DNA of 64,000 nt from Molossus alvarezi (lineage: Eukaryota > Chordata > Mammalia > Chiroptera > Molossidae): positions 19,825,501 to 19,889,500 of the forward strand of contig CM073886.1 in NCBI GenBank assembly GCA_037176705.1. The letters run 5' to 3'. Below are positions 30,905 to 40,479 of the stretch, in pieces; position 1 is the stretch's first letter; each line of letters opens with the position of its first letter. The position numbers and the translations under genes were made by a program. Below the pieces are notes generated by a model. The model was not told the DNA's origin. It searched no databases and saw nothing but the letters and a program-made list of their open reading frames with translations.

Positions 30905-31153
30905 GCCCTGGCCGGTTTGGCTCAGTAGTAGAGCATCGACCTGTGGACCAATGAGTCATGGGTTCGATTCCAGCCAAGGGCACGTACCTCGGTTGCGGTT
31001 CATCCCAGGCCCTGGTCAGGGTCGTGTGGGAAGCAACCAGTCAATGTGTCCCTCTCGTGTTGATGTTTCTCTCTCCCTCTCTCTCCCTCCCACTCTGTCT
31101 GAAGATAAATAGAGAAATATCCTCAGGTGAGGATCAAAATGTAAAAAAATAAA
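30905..31153 (+). mobile_element. VES SINE, subfamily A
   Basis: GCCCTGGCCGGTTTGGCTCA head, perfect B box GGTTCGATTCC at 30961-30971, AAGGGCACGTACCTCGGTTG, CT-rich body, palindrome ATCCTCAGGTGAGGAT at 31119-31134, A-rich tail. Exact 11-bp target-site duplication AAAGAAATATG at 30894-30904 and 31154-31164. The best-preserved A copy in the window. Confidence 0.96.
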
Positions 31154-31164
31154 AAAGAAATATG

Positions 31165-31960
31165 TAGTTTATAGGTCTCTCTATACATCTAACTGGAAAA
31201 ACCTCTGTCTGCAATAGTTATCTCATTGGCCTTCAGGACCAAGAATATGAGTCATTTGCTAAAATTTGTATTATGGAAATTCGCAAATATATACACTGGA
31301 GAAGAATATAATCAACCTGATTTTATAATTACTGAAACTCAATAATCATCAGTACACAGACAATCTTGTTCTCTCCCCTCATCTACTCCTTGGTCTCTAG
31401 ATTACTTTATTGTAAACACCAGATATCATATCATTTCATCTGTGCATATTTCAGTATGCATCACTAAAACAGATGCTCTTAAAAATAAATAACTGCATCC
31501 TGTTTTCACACTTCAAAATTAACAAAAGTTCCTAATGTAATCAAACATCTCTTCTGAGCCAACAGTTTTCTCCCTTAATCTCTTCTATCTGGGTTTTGTA
31601 ATAAATGAGCTATTTGTCATTTAGAATTTTCCAGTCTGGATTAGCTGATTCTATCCTTATAGTGTATTTTAACTTGTTCCTCTGCCTCCTGTGTGTCCTA
31701 GAAGTTTATATTTAGAATTTAGATCTTATTCGGTTCAGTGACTTCTGGTCAAGGAACTTAGAGATGGCCTTGTGCACTTATATCAGAAAGCACATGCTAT
31801 CTGGGTCTCTCCAGTTTTTTGAGATGATCAACCATTTTTGATTATTGACAACATCCACTAATGTATTAGATTTTCAAAGTGGTGATAGTTTAATTCTGTC
31901 TTCTCTGTTCCCTAGAATATAACTAAATAAAAATCCCCTCAACAACTAATTACTTACCCT
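31165..31960. repeat. Ancient high-copy repeat, diverged
   Basis: AGATATCATATCATTTCATC, TGTGCATATTTCAGTATGCA, CCAGTCTGGATTAGCTGATT, TAACTTGTTCCTCTGCCTCC and AGGAACTTAGAGATGGCC match, in order, an old mammalian interspersed repeat also hinted at 20186 and 38500. Class not certain (L1M-related or DNA). Confidence 0.5.
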
Positions 31961-31964
31961 GAAA

Positions 31965-32234
31965 TAAAACACAGCATGCTATTAACACTTACCTCCACCT
32001 TGTCTTTTTTTAGTTAACAATGTATTCTAGAGATAATTACATTGCAACAAATGAGATATTTCTCATTCTTTTTTATAGCTTCTTAGAACTCCATTTGTGT
32101 GTATATATGTGAATAATTCAATCGGGTTCTCATGGATGAACATTTGGGTTGGTTGTGTCTAATCTTTTAACCTTGCAAATAATGCTGTGATAAATAGTTT
32201 GAGACATATAGGTATTTGGGGTTTTTGTTTGTTT
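31965..32234 (-). repeat. HAL1/L1-like fragment
   Basis: CATTCTTTTTTATAGCTTCT, GGATGAACATTTGGGTTGGT and AATAATGCTGTGATAAATAG are the complement of old L1/HAL1 sequence. Confidence 0.6.
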
Positions 32235-32244
32235 GTCATGGTCC

Positions 32245-32503
32245 TTTTTTTTTTTTTTTATCCACACCCAAGGGCGTTTTTCTATTTTTTGTTCAGATGG
32301 AGTGGGAGGGAGAGAGAGGAAGAAAGAGAGAGAGAGAGAAACATCGACATGAAAGGAACACATCAAATAGCTGCCTCTCGCATGACCCAACCAGGGCCGG
32401 GTTCAAACTGCAACTGAGGTATGCACCCTTAGCGGGATCCGAACCCGGGTCTCTCTGGACCACAGGCTGATGCACTAACCACTGAGCCAAACCGGCCAGG
32501 GCA
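32245..32503 (-). mobile_element. VES SINE, subfamily A
   Basis: T-rich tail, GAGAGAGAAACATCGACATG, CGCATGACCCAACCAGGGCC, GCAACTGAGGTATGCACCCT, GATCCGAACCCGGGTCTCTC and CCACTGAGCCAAACCGGCCA, the complement of a full SINE. Direct repeats GTCATGGTCC (32235-32244) and GTCAAGGTCC (32504-32513) flank it. Confidence 0.95.
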
Positions 32504-32513
32504 GTCAAGGTCC

Positions 32514-32859
32514 ATTTTTTATAACCTGTAGCTTTCAGAGCCTTGTTGGCGAGAGGGAAAATGCCATCAGGACAGATCCAGTTACGTGTGTCTCCCTGGC
32601 AAAGGCAGAGGTAGTCTGACATTCAGAGACTGCGTAGTTCCAGCTTCAGCTGTCTTCCAAGATCTCCCAATTCCCCTGGCACAACTATGTAGCCACTTGG
32701 CCTTTTGCTGAGATTGAAAGGATCTGGATCATGGGAGGGAACAGTGACTCACAAAGCAAGTGAGCAAATGCCGCTTGACTCACTTTCCTCTCACTGCAGC
32801 TTTGTTTATATCTATTCAACACAGCTAACAGCTTTGCGTCTTCATTTGGAATAGTCCAC
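32514..32859. other. Unassigned, repeat-free
   Basis: Interval between two SINEs with evenly mixed composition. Could be part of a regulatory block, with no stronger evidence. Confidence 0.35.
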
Positions 32860-32868
32860 AAAAAGTCA

Positions 32869-33088
32869 GCCCGGCCGGTGTGGCTCAGTGGTTGAGCGTT
32901 GACCCATGCACCGAGAGGTTGCTGGTTTGATTCCCGGTCAGGACACATGCCCAGGTTGTGGGCCCGATCCCCAGTAGAGGGCAGGCAGGAGGCGGCCAAT
33001 CGATATTCTCTCTCATGGATGTTTCTCTCTCTCTCTCTCTCTTACTTTCTCTCTCTCAAAATCAATAAAAAAGGGAAAACATTTTTTT
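32869..33088 (+). mobile_element. VES SINE, subfamily B
   Basis: CCCGGCCGGTGTGGCTCAGT head, GACCCATGCACCGAGAGG, GGTTTGATTCCCGGTCAGGA, GATCCCCAGTAGAGGGCAGG, CT body and AATCAATAAAAAAG tail. Exact 9-bp direct repeats AAAAAGTCA at 32860-32868 and 33089-33097. Confidence 0.95.
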
Positions 33089-33097
33089 AAAAAGTCA

Positions 33098-33783
33098 ATT
33101 GCTAGTGCTGCTATTGAAAGTATAGAGAAGATGAGGAAGTCAGAGCAAATGAGGGATAATAGAGGAGGGAGCTTCATTATATCTAGAGGGATAGACACAA
33201 ATACAGGTTTTGTGCAAGTTTGTTTATTTTTTCTCTCTTTTGAAGGTTTTGTAACATATCATAGATATCATGGACCTCCTTTGCAGAGTTGTTTTCAGTG
33301 GTCAGAAACCATGGCATCTTAGGGTTGGAGGACCTTTCAGAGATTCAGCAGTTCAGGTCAACCCCTCACCTGCTATATTTATTATCCAACACATCAGTGC
33401 TGGAGAAATACCTAGAGGGAAGGTGCTCTCCCTGAAAGTCATCAAAATAAATGCCCCATTCTTCACTCAAGATTGAGTCCTTATTCCCAGGCCTGTAACT
33501 ACGTAGTGTTTCTATCTATATCAGTGGTAATCTCATCTTCAAGGTTTATCTTAGTCTTTTCCAAGGGTCCAGCTACTTAATCGCCAACATGTCTTTATGG
33601 AAAGGAACCCGCACTCGGAGGCTGCAGGGCCATGTGTGCATCAGGCTCTGCTGTGCCAACCTCAGGAGAGACTTTAAGCAGGATGAGGGACGTGTCTCTT
33701 TGCCAGCACAGATGACTCACCCAAATGAAGGGCTGAGATGGACATTCACCAATGTTGGTGAACCAGTTGGATATATGTGAGGT
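33098..33783. other. Unassigned; weak old-SINE trace at 33310-33350
   Basis: CATCTTAGGGTTGGAGGACC TTTCAGAG resembles old MIR-superfamily elements. Otherwise no recognised feature; short open frames have no domains. Confidence 0.4.
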
Positions 33784-33799
33784 TATATCTGTTAAATCA

Positions 33800-34013
33800 G
33801 CCTGGCAGGTGTGGCTCAGTGGTTGAGCGTCGACCCATGCACCAAGAGGTCACCGGTTCTATTCCGGGTCAGGGCACATGCCCGGGTGGTAGGCCCAATC
33901 CCCAGTGGGGGGCATGCAAGAGGCAGCCAATCAATGTACCTTCTCATCAATGTTTCTATCTCTCTCTCCCTCTCCCTTTCTATCTCTCTAAAAAATCAAT
34001 AAAGAAAAAAATT
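33800..34013 (+). mobile_element. VES SINE, subfamily B
   Basis: CCTGGCAGGTGTGGCTCAGT head, CGACCCATGCACCAAGAGGT, B-box-like GGTTCTATTCC, CAGGGCACATGCCCGGGTGG, CT body, AAAAAATCAATAAAG tail. 16-bp direct repeats TATATCTGTTAAATCA (33784-33799) and TATATTTGTTAAATCA (34014-34029), 15 of 16 identical. Confidence 0.96.
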
Positions 34014-34124
34014 TATATTTGTTAAATCATATTACAAATAAACTGTATGAGACTCTTGACAGTAAGTCATCTTATGAATAGATGCAATTTTCAAGATATT
34101 ATTTAATGTACTACTACTGATAAT

Positions 34125-34325
34125 ACTGATGGCAACCAGTTATTGAGTTTCTACTTTGACAAGAGTTTAAAATGACATTCATTCTAATAACTGTGCAAGG
34201 AAATGAAGACTGGTCTCGTTTTACTGGTTTCATTTTACAGGTGGGGCAGGTTAAAAACTTGCCTGAATTTAAAGATAGAAATTAGTTTAGTTCTTTTTGA
34301 CTCCAAAGTCCCTTTTAACCATTGT
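34125..34325 (-). repeat. MIR SINE
   Basis: CAGTTATTGAGTTTCTACTT, CATTTTACAGGTGGGGCAGG and GACTCCAAAGTCCCTTTTAA are the MIR complement. Confidence 0.75.
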
Positions 34326-34400
34326 TATATGACCCTCTAGTAACTTCTATTATGGAATTGACTTGTGTTTGCCCCCCACCCACTCACTTCCTGAGTGACT

Positions 34401-34616
34401 TTTTTGTTTTTAAATCCTTACTGAAGGATATTTCTCCCTTTATTTTAGATAGTGAGGGAGGGAGAGAGAGAGAGACATCAACTAGTTGCCTCCCGCATGA
34501 CCCCGACCAGGGCTGGGGTTGAACTACAACTGAGGCATATGCCCTTGACCAGAATTGAGCCGGAGACACTTTGGTCCTCAGGCCAACGCTCTAACCGCTG
34601 AGTCAAACTGGCCAGG
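34401..34616 (-). mobile_element. VES SINE, subfamily A
   Basis: T-rich tail with the degenerate palindrome ATCCTTACTGAAGGAT (34414-34429), GGAGGGAGAGAGAGAGAGAC, CCGCATGACCCCGACCAGGG, AACTACAACTGAGGCATATG and CTGAGTCAAACTGGCCAGGG. Target-site duplication unclear. Confidence 0.93.
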
Positions 34617-34619
34617 GCC

Positions 34620-34968
34620 AGATGACTGCTAAGCAGTTAGGTCTGTAATCCTAATTGCAGTGAGAGGTTTCCACTGACCGGGGCTATTCCCAGGCAGCAG
34701 GCTGTCCGCAGTCACTGAAAAGTCGGGACGCAGACTGCAGTACACTCACGGTAGCATTTTTATGCAAAAGAATTGCTCTTAATTAAATGTCTTGCCCATG
34801 TTTTGATTTTTAATTTTCTCCTCTAATAACATAATGTGCCGTTTAGAGCAAGGTTCAAATCAATATGCCGTCTCAGTATCTCTTAAATGTCTTGCGAGCT
34901 CAACTTAATTGTTATCAAATTACTTGTCATTTAATAAACATGTTTCTACCTTGAATCAGGAAACAACA
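34620..34968. promoter_or_regulatory. Repeat-free block between SINEs, candidate element
   Basis: Contains ATGCAAA at 34762-34768 (octamer-like), TTAATTAA at 34779-34786, and GCTCAACTTAATTGTTATCA further on. The motif density and lack of repeats in a SINE-dense area suggest selection against insertion, but that is inference. Confidence 0.45.
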
Positions 34969-35430
34969 GAGGGGTGAGTGGCCCCACCCACATCCTGCTT
35001 CTCTTTCTTGATGATGCTTAGCAGAGGGTGGGTGCTCACTGACTTCCAAGTAGCCTCCTTTTCACCCCACAAGGCCCCCTTCTGTCTGCCATTTGTGCAT
35101 CTCATTTTGCACAATGAAAAATCAACACAGGGATGTCCTCTTGGCCACACAGCTTTGTTCTGCGATTTTGTGTTGTTGTTCCTTAGTGGCACTTACCCAC
35201 CCCATAGCTTATAACGAAGTGTGAAAATCATTTTAATGCCTATACTGGCCCGAGACACCTGCTTTTCCTTCTTGAATCCTACTTGCTCTTCCTTCTTTTT
35301 CTCACCTGATAGCCATCTCAAGCTTGCTTTCAGAAACCTCTTATAGAAACCAAATTTCTTCTCCTTCCCTGGCACTTCTAAACATGTAAAAACAAACCTG
35401 TACACAACAGATTAGTCAGGAAGTAAAGTT
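34969..35430. other. Unassigned sequence
   Basis: Opposed open frames of 78 codons at 34956-35214 cover each other and have no recognisable domains. No repeats recognised. Confidence 0.4.
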
Positions 35431-35446
35431 CACAGCAATTACTTTC

Positions 35447-35674
35447 TTTCTTGGTTTTTTTTTTTTCTTTAAATATGATTTCTAAAAATCATATTCAATT
35501 GATTTTTTAAAGCGAGAGGAAGGGAGAGAAAGAGAAACATTGATGTGAGAGAGAAACGTCGATCAGCTGCCTCCTGCACACCCCCTACTGGGGATTGAGC
35601 CCGCAATCCAGGCATGTGCCCTGACCGGAAATCGAACTGGGACCTCTCAGTCCTCTGAGCCACACAGGCTGGGC
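35447..35674 (-). mobile_element. VES SINE, subfamily B
   Basis: T run, GAGAGGAAGGGAGAGAAAGA, CATTGATGTGAGAGAG, CCCCCTACTGGGGATTGAGC, TGTGCCCTGACCGGAAATCG and GAGCCACACAGGCTGGGC. 16-bp direct repeats CACAGCAATTACTTTC (35431-35446) and CACAGCAACTACTTTC (35675-35690), 15 of 16. The tail carries an inverted repeat ATATGATTT / AAATCATAT at about 35474-35495. Confidence 0.96.
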
Positions 35675-35690
35675 CACAGCAACTACTTTC

Positions 35691-36365
35691 ACTGTGACTT
35701 TTATCTTCAGAAATTTTCAAATTCTTTTTTTTTTTTTGCTTGGGATGCACCATTGAAACGAGACACTGAATTGAGAATTTATACTTGAATCATAAACTCA
35801 GCTTGTGTCAGGTTCTGCCCAGATTCCAGGGGAAAAAGAACTTCCTCCTCTCTGGATGCTCATGAATACAAATTTAAAGGGGGATTGGTGTGGAATAGAC
35901 CTACGATTCTCCCAGAAGTGATCCTTATGCTCTGCAACAATGGATAAAATCTGCTTTTATAATGAGTGAGGCAAGTGGTTAGCCATGATTTAAAAATCCT
36001 GTGCTTGGGATCTCTAAGATCCTTTCCAGTCTACAAGTCTCTGGGCACATTGTTTGTGAGGAGAGGGAACACATACAAGTTCCCAGCACAGTACCCAAAA
36101 CAACCAACAAAATGAAGAGAAGAGACTCACTCAGCTACAGAATGTGCTGTGTTCCAACCTGAGTAAAATTGTCTCCAGGGAGGAGGAACACACAGGCTTT
36201 GCCATGGGGGACAGCATCTTCAGCCAAGGGAGTACTCTCCCTCCACCCAATTGAGGAACACTTCTTCCACCAGGATGTTGTATGTGAGTTACTAAAATTG
36301 GAGTGAAAACGGCTACCGTTTATTAGCATCCTTTGGCAACTCACTTGACATCTTGTGTACTCATT
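35691..36365. other. Unassigned; T run at 35726-35739
   Basis: No recognised repeat or gene. Minus frame 36135-36383 has no domain. Confidence 0.4.
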
Positions 36366-36480
36366 TTTGTGTTCATTTACCAATTAGGGCTAATAATCAT
36401 ACTACCTGAGGCTATTAAGAATAGCAAATACATTTATATATAAAGTTATAACTTTAGCTATTACTATTTAAAATTTTATT
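36366..36480 (+). repeat. MIR-like fragment
   Basis: GTGTTCATTTACCAATTAGG GCTAATAATCATACTACCTG resembles the MIR stretch that normally reads atctgtaaaatggggataataata...ctacct. Confidence 0.45.
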
Positions 36481-37095
36481 TTTAGATGAGAAACATGATA
36501 GACTCAGAGCTGACTCACCCCACATCCTCTGTTCATTTCACCTCAGATATGTGCAGGCACACGGGCTGCCCTGTCCTTTGTCATTCTCATTAGAAGTTGC
36601 AGAAGGATGAGCTTTTAAAGGCTAGATGAACCCTCCCATGTGACAACAGCTGGAGGGACTGTGAGCCCCAGGCCAGCCACGAATTTTCAGCACTCAGAGG
36701 CCCCTAATGTTATTTCATCAGATGTATTGGTCATTGGTTTATGATGTTTAAGTATCAATGGGTGGTAAATGCATCATTCTATTTTGTTGGAAACGAAAAT
36801 GCCTCCTGGTCCCAGCCACCAGAAAAAGTGCTAGGGTATCTGAGAGGCTCATCCAGAGGATGTGTTCCCTCTCAGCAGTGCCCAGCTCACCCCGCACGAC
36901 CAGCAGGTCTCACAGAAATCACACTGGGAGGGGACGCTGATTCTTAGTGTAAAGGAATTCAGGAAAAGGAAATTTTTAGCACCATTCTATAACCTGCCTT
37001 ACTATTTATAAAGTGAATTGAGGTTTCAATCTCTCTCTTTTTTCATAGATAAAGTTTTTTTCTTAACAGGAAAAAATAAAGAAAGCATCTGTCAC
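36481..37095. other. Unassigned sequence
   Basis: Overlapping plus frames at 36741-36947 share the same bases and show no domain. Nothing else recognised. Confidence 0.4.
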
Positions 37096-37232
37096 CATCC
37101 TTTATTTCTATAAACATCGACTGAGTACCTGTTACCTGTCTAGGATGATACAGTGGTGGACACACTTGACCTTAAAACACTCTTCTCATCGAGAAGACCA
37201 AAAGTAATCAATCCATCAAAATAACGTGTGAA
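37096..37232 (-). repeat. L2 3-prime end
   Basis: ATAAACATCGACTGAGTACC, TGTTACCTGTCTAGGATGAT and CTCATCGAGAAGACC are the L2 tail complement. Confidence 0.6.
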
Positions 37233-37239
37233 ACACAGA

Positions 37240-37345
37240 TCATAGCCAACAGTTATTGAGCACCCGTTTTTCACCCATCTCTGTATTAGGAGCCCCTGCA
37301 TACATCACAAGATGCTGAGTGCAGTTTTGCCTTATTCTACGATGA
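37240..37345 (-). repeat. MIR fragment
   Basis: CAGTTATTGAGCACCCGTTT, CATACATCACAAGATG and TTCTACGATGAAGGTCTCAG fit the MIR complement. Confidence 0.6.
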
Positions 37346-37604
37346 AGGTCTCAGACAGCAGGTGCCGTGATTCTCAAATTCCCAAATGAGATTCTGGGCC
37401 TAATGGATGTGCACAGACAATTGGAGCGTAAGTACCTTTTCCTGGCACGCAAGGAGCATTTACAACCAACGTGCCTGCGCACTGGCCGTACAGAAAGCAT
37501 CACCACTTCCAAGTAATTGGTGCTATAAGGACCGCATTTTTCAAACTATAATGTAATTAAATTAAAAAGTTTAAATGACTATAAATTAAGAAAATTTTAA
37601 AATT
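37346..37604. other. Unassigned sequence
   Basis: Turns A/T-rich from about 37530 as it approaches the L1 relic. Confidence 0.35.
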
Positions 37605-38155
37605 ACTTCTAAACCATGTATAGATCACCAGAGAAAGCATACTGGATATTTTAAAAACATTTAGAACGGAATTATAATTAAAATACTAGATATCAAAAAA
37701 TGAAGGCTAAAGCTAAAGTGATGTAGCCTTGAAATAGATAGATAGATAGATAGATAGATAATATTATTATATATAATATTATTGTATAATATAATATATA
37801 ATATTATTATGTATGATATGTACTATACTATACTATACTATAATATAATATATAATATAAGTTAGAGCTTGACATCTAACTTAAGCAATTTGAAATGTAA
37901 CCAACAGAATCAACCCAAAGGAACTGAAAAGGAGGAGACAATAAACTTGAAAGCAGAAATAAAAGAAGCAAAAAACAAAAATTACCATAAAAAGAACCCC
38001 AAAGGCAAAAGTTGATTCTTTTATAAAGACTAATAAAATTGACAAAATTCCCTGAAAATTGTTTAAAAAGAAAGGGAAAAGTGATGTCATAGATGCATAC
38101 TATTAGAAATGAAAAGAGACATCACTACAGATGCAAGGAGGTTTACTAGGTTACT
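37605..38155 (+). repeat. L1 ORF2 relic with internal microsatellite
   Basis: Plus-strand ORF2 linker/early RT sequence: TGAAGGCTAAAGCTAAAGTG, AAAGGAACTGAAAAGGAGG, CCAAAGGCAAAAGTTGATTC TTT, AATAAAATTGACAAAATTCC and TTAGAAATGAAAAGAGACAT CACTACAG. No continuous frame, so a dead fragment. A GATA/AT-rich tract splits it. Confidence 0.8.
37733..37862. repeat. (GATA)n and AT-rich tract
   Basis: (ATAG)n for about 7 units, then TATTAT/TATAATA and (TATAC)n-like (ACTATACTATACTATAC) runs, lying inside the L1 relic. Confidence 0.92.
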
Positions 38156-38169
38156 ACTGTTTGTGAAGA

Positions 38170-38310
38170 ATTTGGTCACCACTAGGAAGGGACATGGTGG
38201 GAATCAAGAAGAACCAGGAGAACGCCTCTTCACTGTCAACTCTTTTGTACCATTTAAATATTTACAGCCTGTGTTTGTTGCCCATTATAAAGTAGAATTC
38301 ATAAAAGATT
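38170..38310 (+). repeat. Old L1M/HAL1 3-prime tail, weak
   Basis: AACGCCTCTTCACTGTCAAC TCTTTTGTACCATTTAAATA recalls an L1M tail (cttttcactgtatacccttttgtacc). Confidence 0.4.
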
Positions 38311-38379
38311 TGCCTAAACATAGATGTTTCAAAATAGCATTGCGCAGTGATTTTCCCTTCACAGGGACTTGAGGATGGG

Positions 38380-38492
38380 ACATCATGACCCATCCTCACA
38401 ATGACCCTGTGACATACATTTTATGATTCCTATGCTGTGAGTGATGAAATTAAAGTTTCGAGATGGCACTATGCATGGCTCAAAGTAGAGAA
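38380..38492 (-). repeat. MIR fragment
   Basis: CATCCTCACAATGACCCTGT, ATTTTATGATTCCTATGCTG and GAAATTAAAGTTTCGAGATG fit the MIR complement. Confidence 0.6.
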
Positions 38493-38499
38493 TGATGAT

Positions 38500-38870
38500 T
38501 GATACTTACTATTTTTAACATTTCCTTGTGAAAAATCTTAAACTTATACAAAATTTGAAAAAAAAAAAATTGTACAATGTATTCCATGAATATACAACCA
38601 GGATTCTAAAACACAAATTTTTACCATGTTTGCTCTTTCACACAACCAGAGGATAAACATTTGAATCCTGTCCTATGAGCTATAAATTCCATACTTTTCC
38701 GACTACATCCCAATGAAAGGATGTACTATTACTAAAGCATTGGTGTGCATCATAAAGCCAGATAACTGTTTCCAAATGCTACTTATAGATATAAACAGAA
38801 TATTGTCAGCATGTTTTGGAGGGGGCATATGGCCTCCTAAAGTATCTTCAGAGCAACTACAGTTCTTTTA
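38500..38870. repeat. Ancient high-copy repeat, diverged
   Basis: ACCAGGATTCTAAAACACAA, TTTACCATGTTTGCTCTTTC and CATACTTTTCCGACTACATC resemble the repeat class at 31165-31960. Very decayed. Contains an A run near 38560. Confidence 0.35.
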
Positions 38871-39189
38871 CTATTTCTATTCTACATGTTGATCATACAC
38901 AATATTTATGTTTCTCCTCCCTTTTTTTGGCTTATTCCTGACACTTCCAGCCAGTTTCATTATTTTATCTTATCCCCATCTATTCTGCATCCTGTTGCAG
39001 GAATTAGAAAAATGTTCTCTGCCCATAACCTTTTGCAAACCCAGCAAGAAAGGTGGCAACATTAAAATTTTTTGGAGAGCTAACATTGAACTTCCCTCAG
39101 GACTCAGCCATGGTTATATTTTCATGGCATTCTTTCTATATGTTCTTGAAGCAACAATAGGTTAATATTTGCCCTGAGTAACACAATGT
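38871..39189. other. Unassigned sequence
   Basis: The 85-codon plus frame at 38908-39165 is hydrophobic at its start, but shows no recognised family and ends at the LTR. Treated as chance. Confidence 0.4.
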
Positions 39190-39619
39190 TGTGATGGTTA
39201 ACTTAATGTGTAAACTTGACTGAATTAAGGGACTCTCAGACAGCTGGTAAAACATTTCTAGGTGTATCCATGAGGGTGCTTTCGGAAGACCTCAGCATTT
39301 GAATCAGTATTCTGAGAAAAAAGATCACCATCATCAGTGAAGGTGGGTGTCATCCGATCTATGGAATGGGACCAAAAAGTGAAATTTGCTCTCTCTTTTA
39401 GCTGGGACACCCATCTTCTCTTGCCCTCAGACATCGATGTTCCTGGTCCCTGGTGTTCAGATTTAGACTAGAACTTCCCTGGGCTCCCAGCTTGCAGACA
39501 GCAAGTGGTGGGACTTGTCAGCCTCCAAAATCAGATGAGCCAGTTCCTTCTAGTACTTAGCTTTTGTATATCTACATATATCTTATTGATTCTGTTTCTC
39601 AGAAGCACTCTGACATACA
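39190..39619 (+). mobile_element. MaLR LTR, MLT1/MST type
   Basis: Full-length order: TGTGATGGTTAACTTAATGT GTAAACTTGACTG, CATTTCTAGGTGTATCCATG AGGGTG, CATCAGTGAAGGTGGGTGTC ATCC, GCTGGGACACCCATCTTC, GGACTTGTCAGCCTCC, GATTCTGTTTCTCAGAAGCA CTCTGACATACA. Solitary; no target-site duplication found. Confidence 0.9.
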
Positions 39620-39689
39620 TAGTGGCCATATTTTTCAAATTTATAGAAAGTGTGGTGTTTACAGTTTCTCACATACATAATATTTTATT

Positions 39690-39812
39690 AACCTTAATTT
39701 TATCATTCATTAAGCTTTTATTGAATATCTACTATGAGCTAGTCACAGTTGTAAGCATTAGTGTTACAGTTTGAACTAAAAAACAAAAAACAGGTTACCA
39801 CCATCAAAGCTA
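39690..39812 (-). repeat. L2 3-prime end
   Basis: TTCATTAAGCTTTTATTGAA TATCTACTATGAGC, then GTGTTACAGTTTGAACTAAA, the complement of the L2 tail. Confidence 0.65.
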
Positions 39813-39842
39813 ATTGTCATCTGCATTTATAAGGTAGGAATT

Positions 39843-40062
39843 TTTTTTTACTTTTTTCCTTTATTGATTTTAGAGAGAGAGGAAGGGAGAGGAAGAGAGA
39901 GACAGAAACATCAATGAGAGAGAACATCAATTGGCCGCCTCCTGCATGCCGCCCACTGGGGATTTGGCCCACAACCTGGGCATGTGCCCTGACGGGGAAT
40001 CAAACCAGTGACCTCCTGGTGCATGGATCAACGCTCAACCACTGAGCCACACCAGCCAGACG
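39843..40062 (-). mobile_element. VES SINE, subfamily B
   Basis: TTATTGATTTTAGAGAGAGA, CAATGAGAGAGAACATCAAT, CCGCCCACTGGGGATTTGGC, GCATGTGCCCTGACGGGGAA and CCACTGAGCCACACCAGCCA. 13-bp direct repeats TAAGGTAGGAATT (39830-39842) and TAAGGTCGGAATT (40063-40075). Confidence 0.96.
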
Positions 40063-40195
40063 TAAGGTCGGAATTATTAACTTCTTTTAGAAAGAGGTAG
40101 CTCAGAGACGTCAAGAACTAGTCCAAGAGGACCTAACGAGGAGAAGTCACAGGGAAGATGGAGCTCAGAGCTGACTACCTCTAAACCCTGCGATT
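40063..40195 (-). repeat. MIR fragment, split by VES
   Basis: GGAATTATTAACTTCTTTTA GAAAGAGGTAGCTCAGAG is the MIR core complement. Its upstream part is just before the SINE (CATCTGCATTTATAAGGTAG). Confidence 0.5.
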
Positions 40196-40379
40196 ATTGA
40201 AGGGCACACAAATGCTTTTCATACCACTCTGAAAATTAATGCTGAGGCTCACGTTGAACCAAACTTTGGAGCAGTGCAAACTATAGCTATGACCTCTCTT
40301 CACATGGCCCTTGAGCTAAGAGTGCTGTTTTCCATACTTATAGGTATGGAACAGTAAAACTAGCAACAATAAAAACAAC

Positions 40380-40476
40380 AACAAAAAAAGAGAAAATGCA
40401 ACAGACATACATGTGGCCCTTCAAAACAAAATATTTACTATCTGGCCCTTTAGAGGTAGAGTTTGGCCACCCCTGA
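40380..40476 (-). repeat. hAT-type DNA transposon end
   Basis: CATGTGGCCCTTCAAAACAA AATATTTACTATCTGGCCC, TTTAG and GAGTTTGGCCACCCCTGA are the complement of the hAT element seen at 10059. Possibly reaches back to about 40250. Confidence 0.65.
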
Positions 40477-40479
40477 CGT

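Noticed and set aside
30905..31000. tRNA gene (A and B boxes present)
   Set aside because: Head of a SINE with CT body, A tail and target-site duplications; it does not fold into a full cloverleaf with an acceptor stem.
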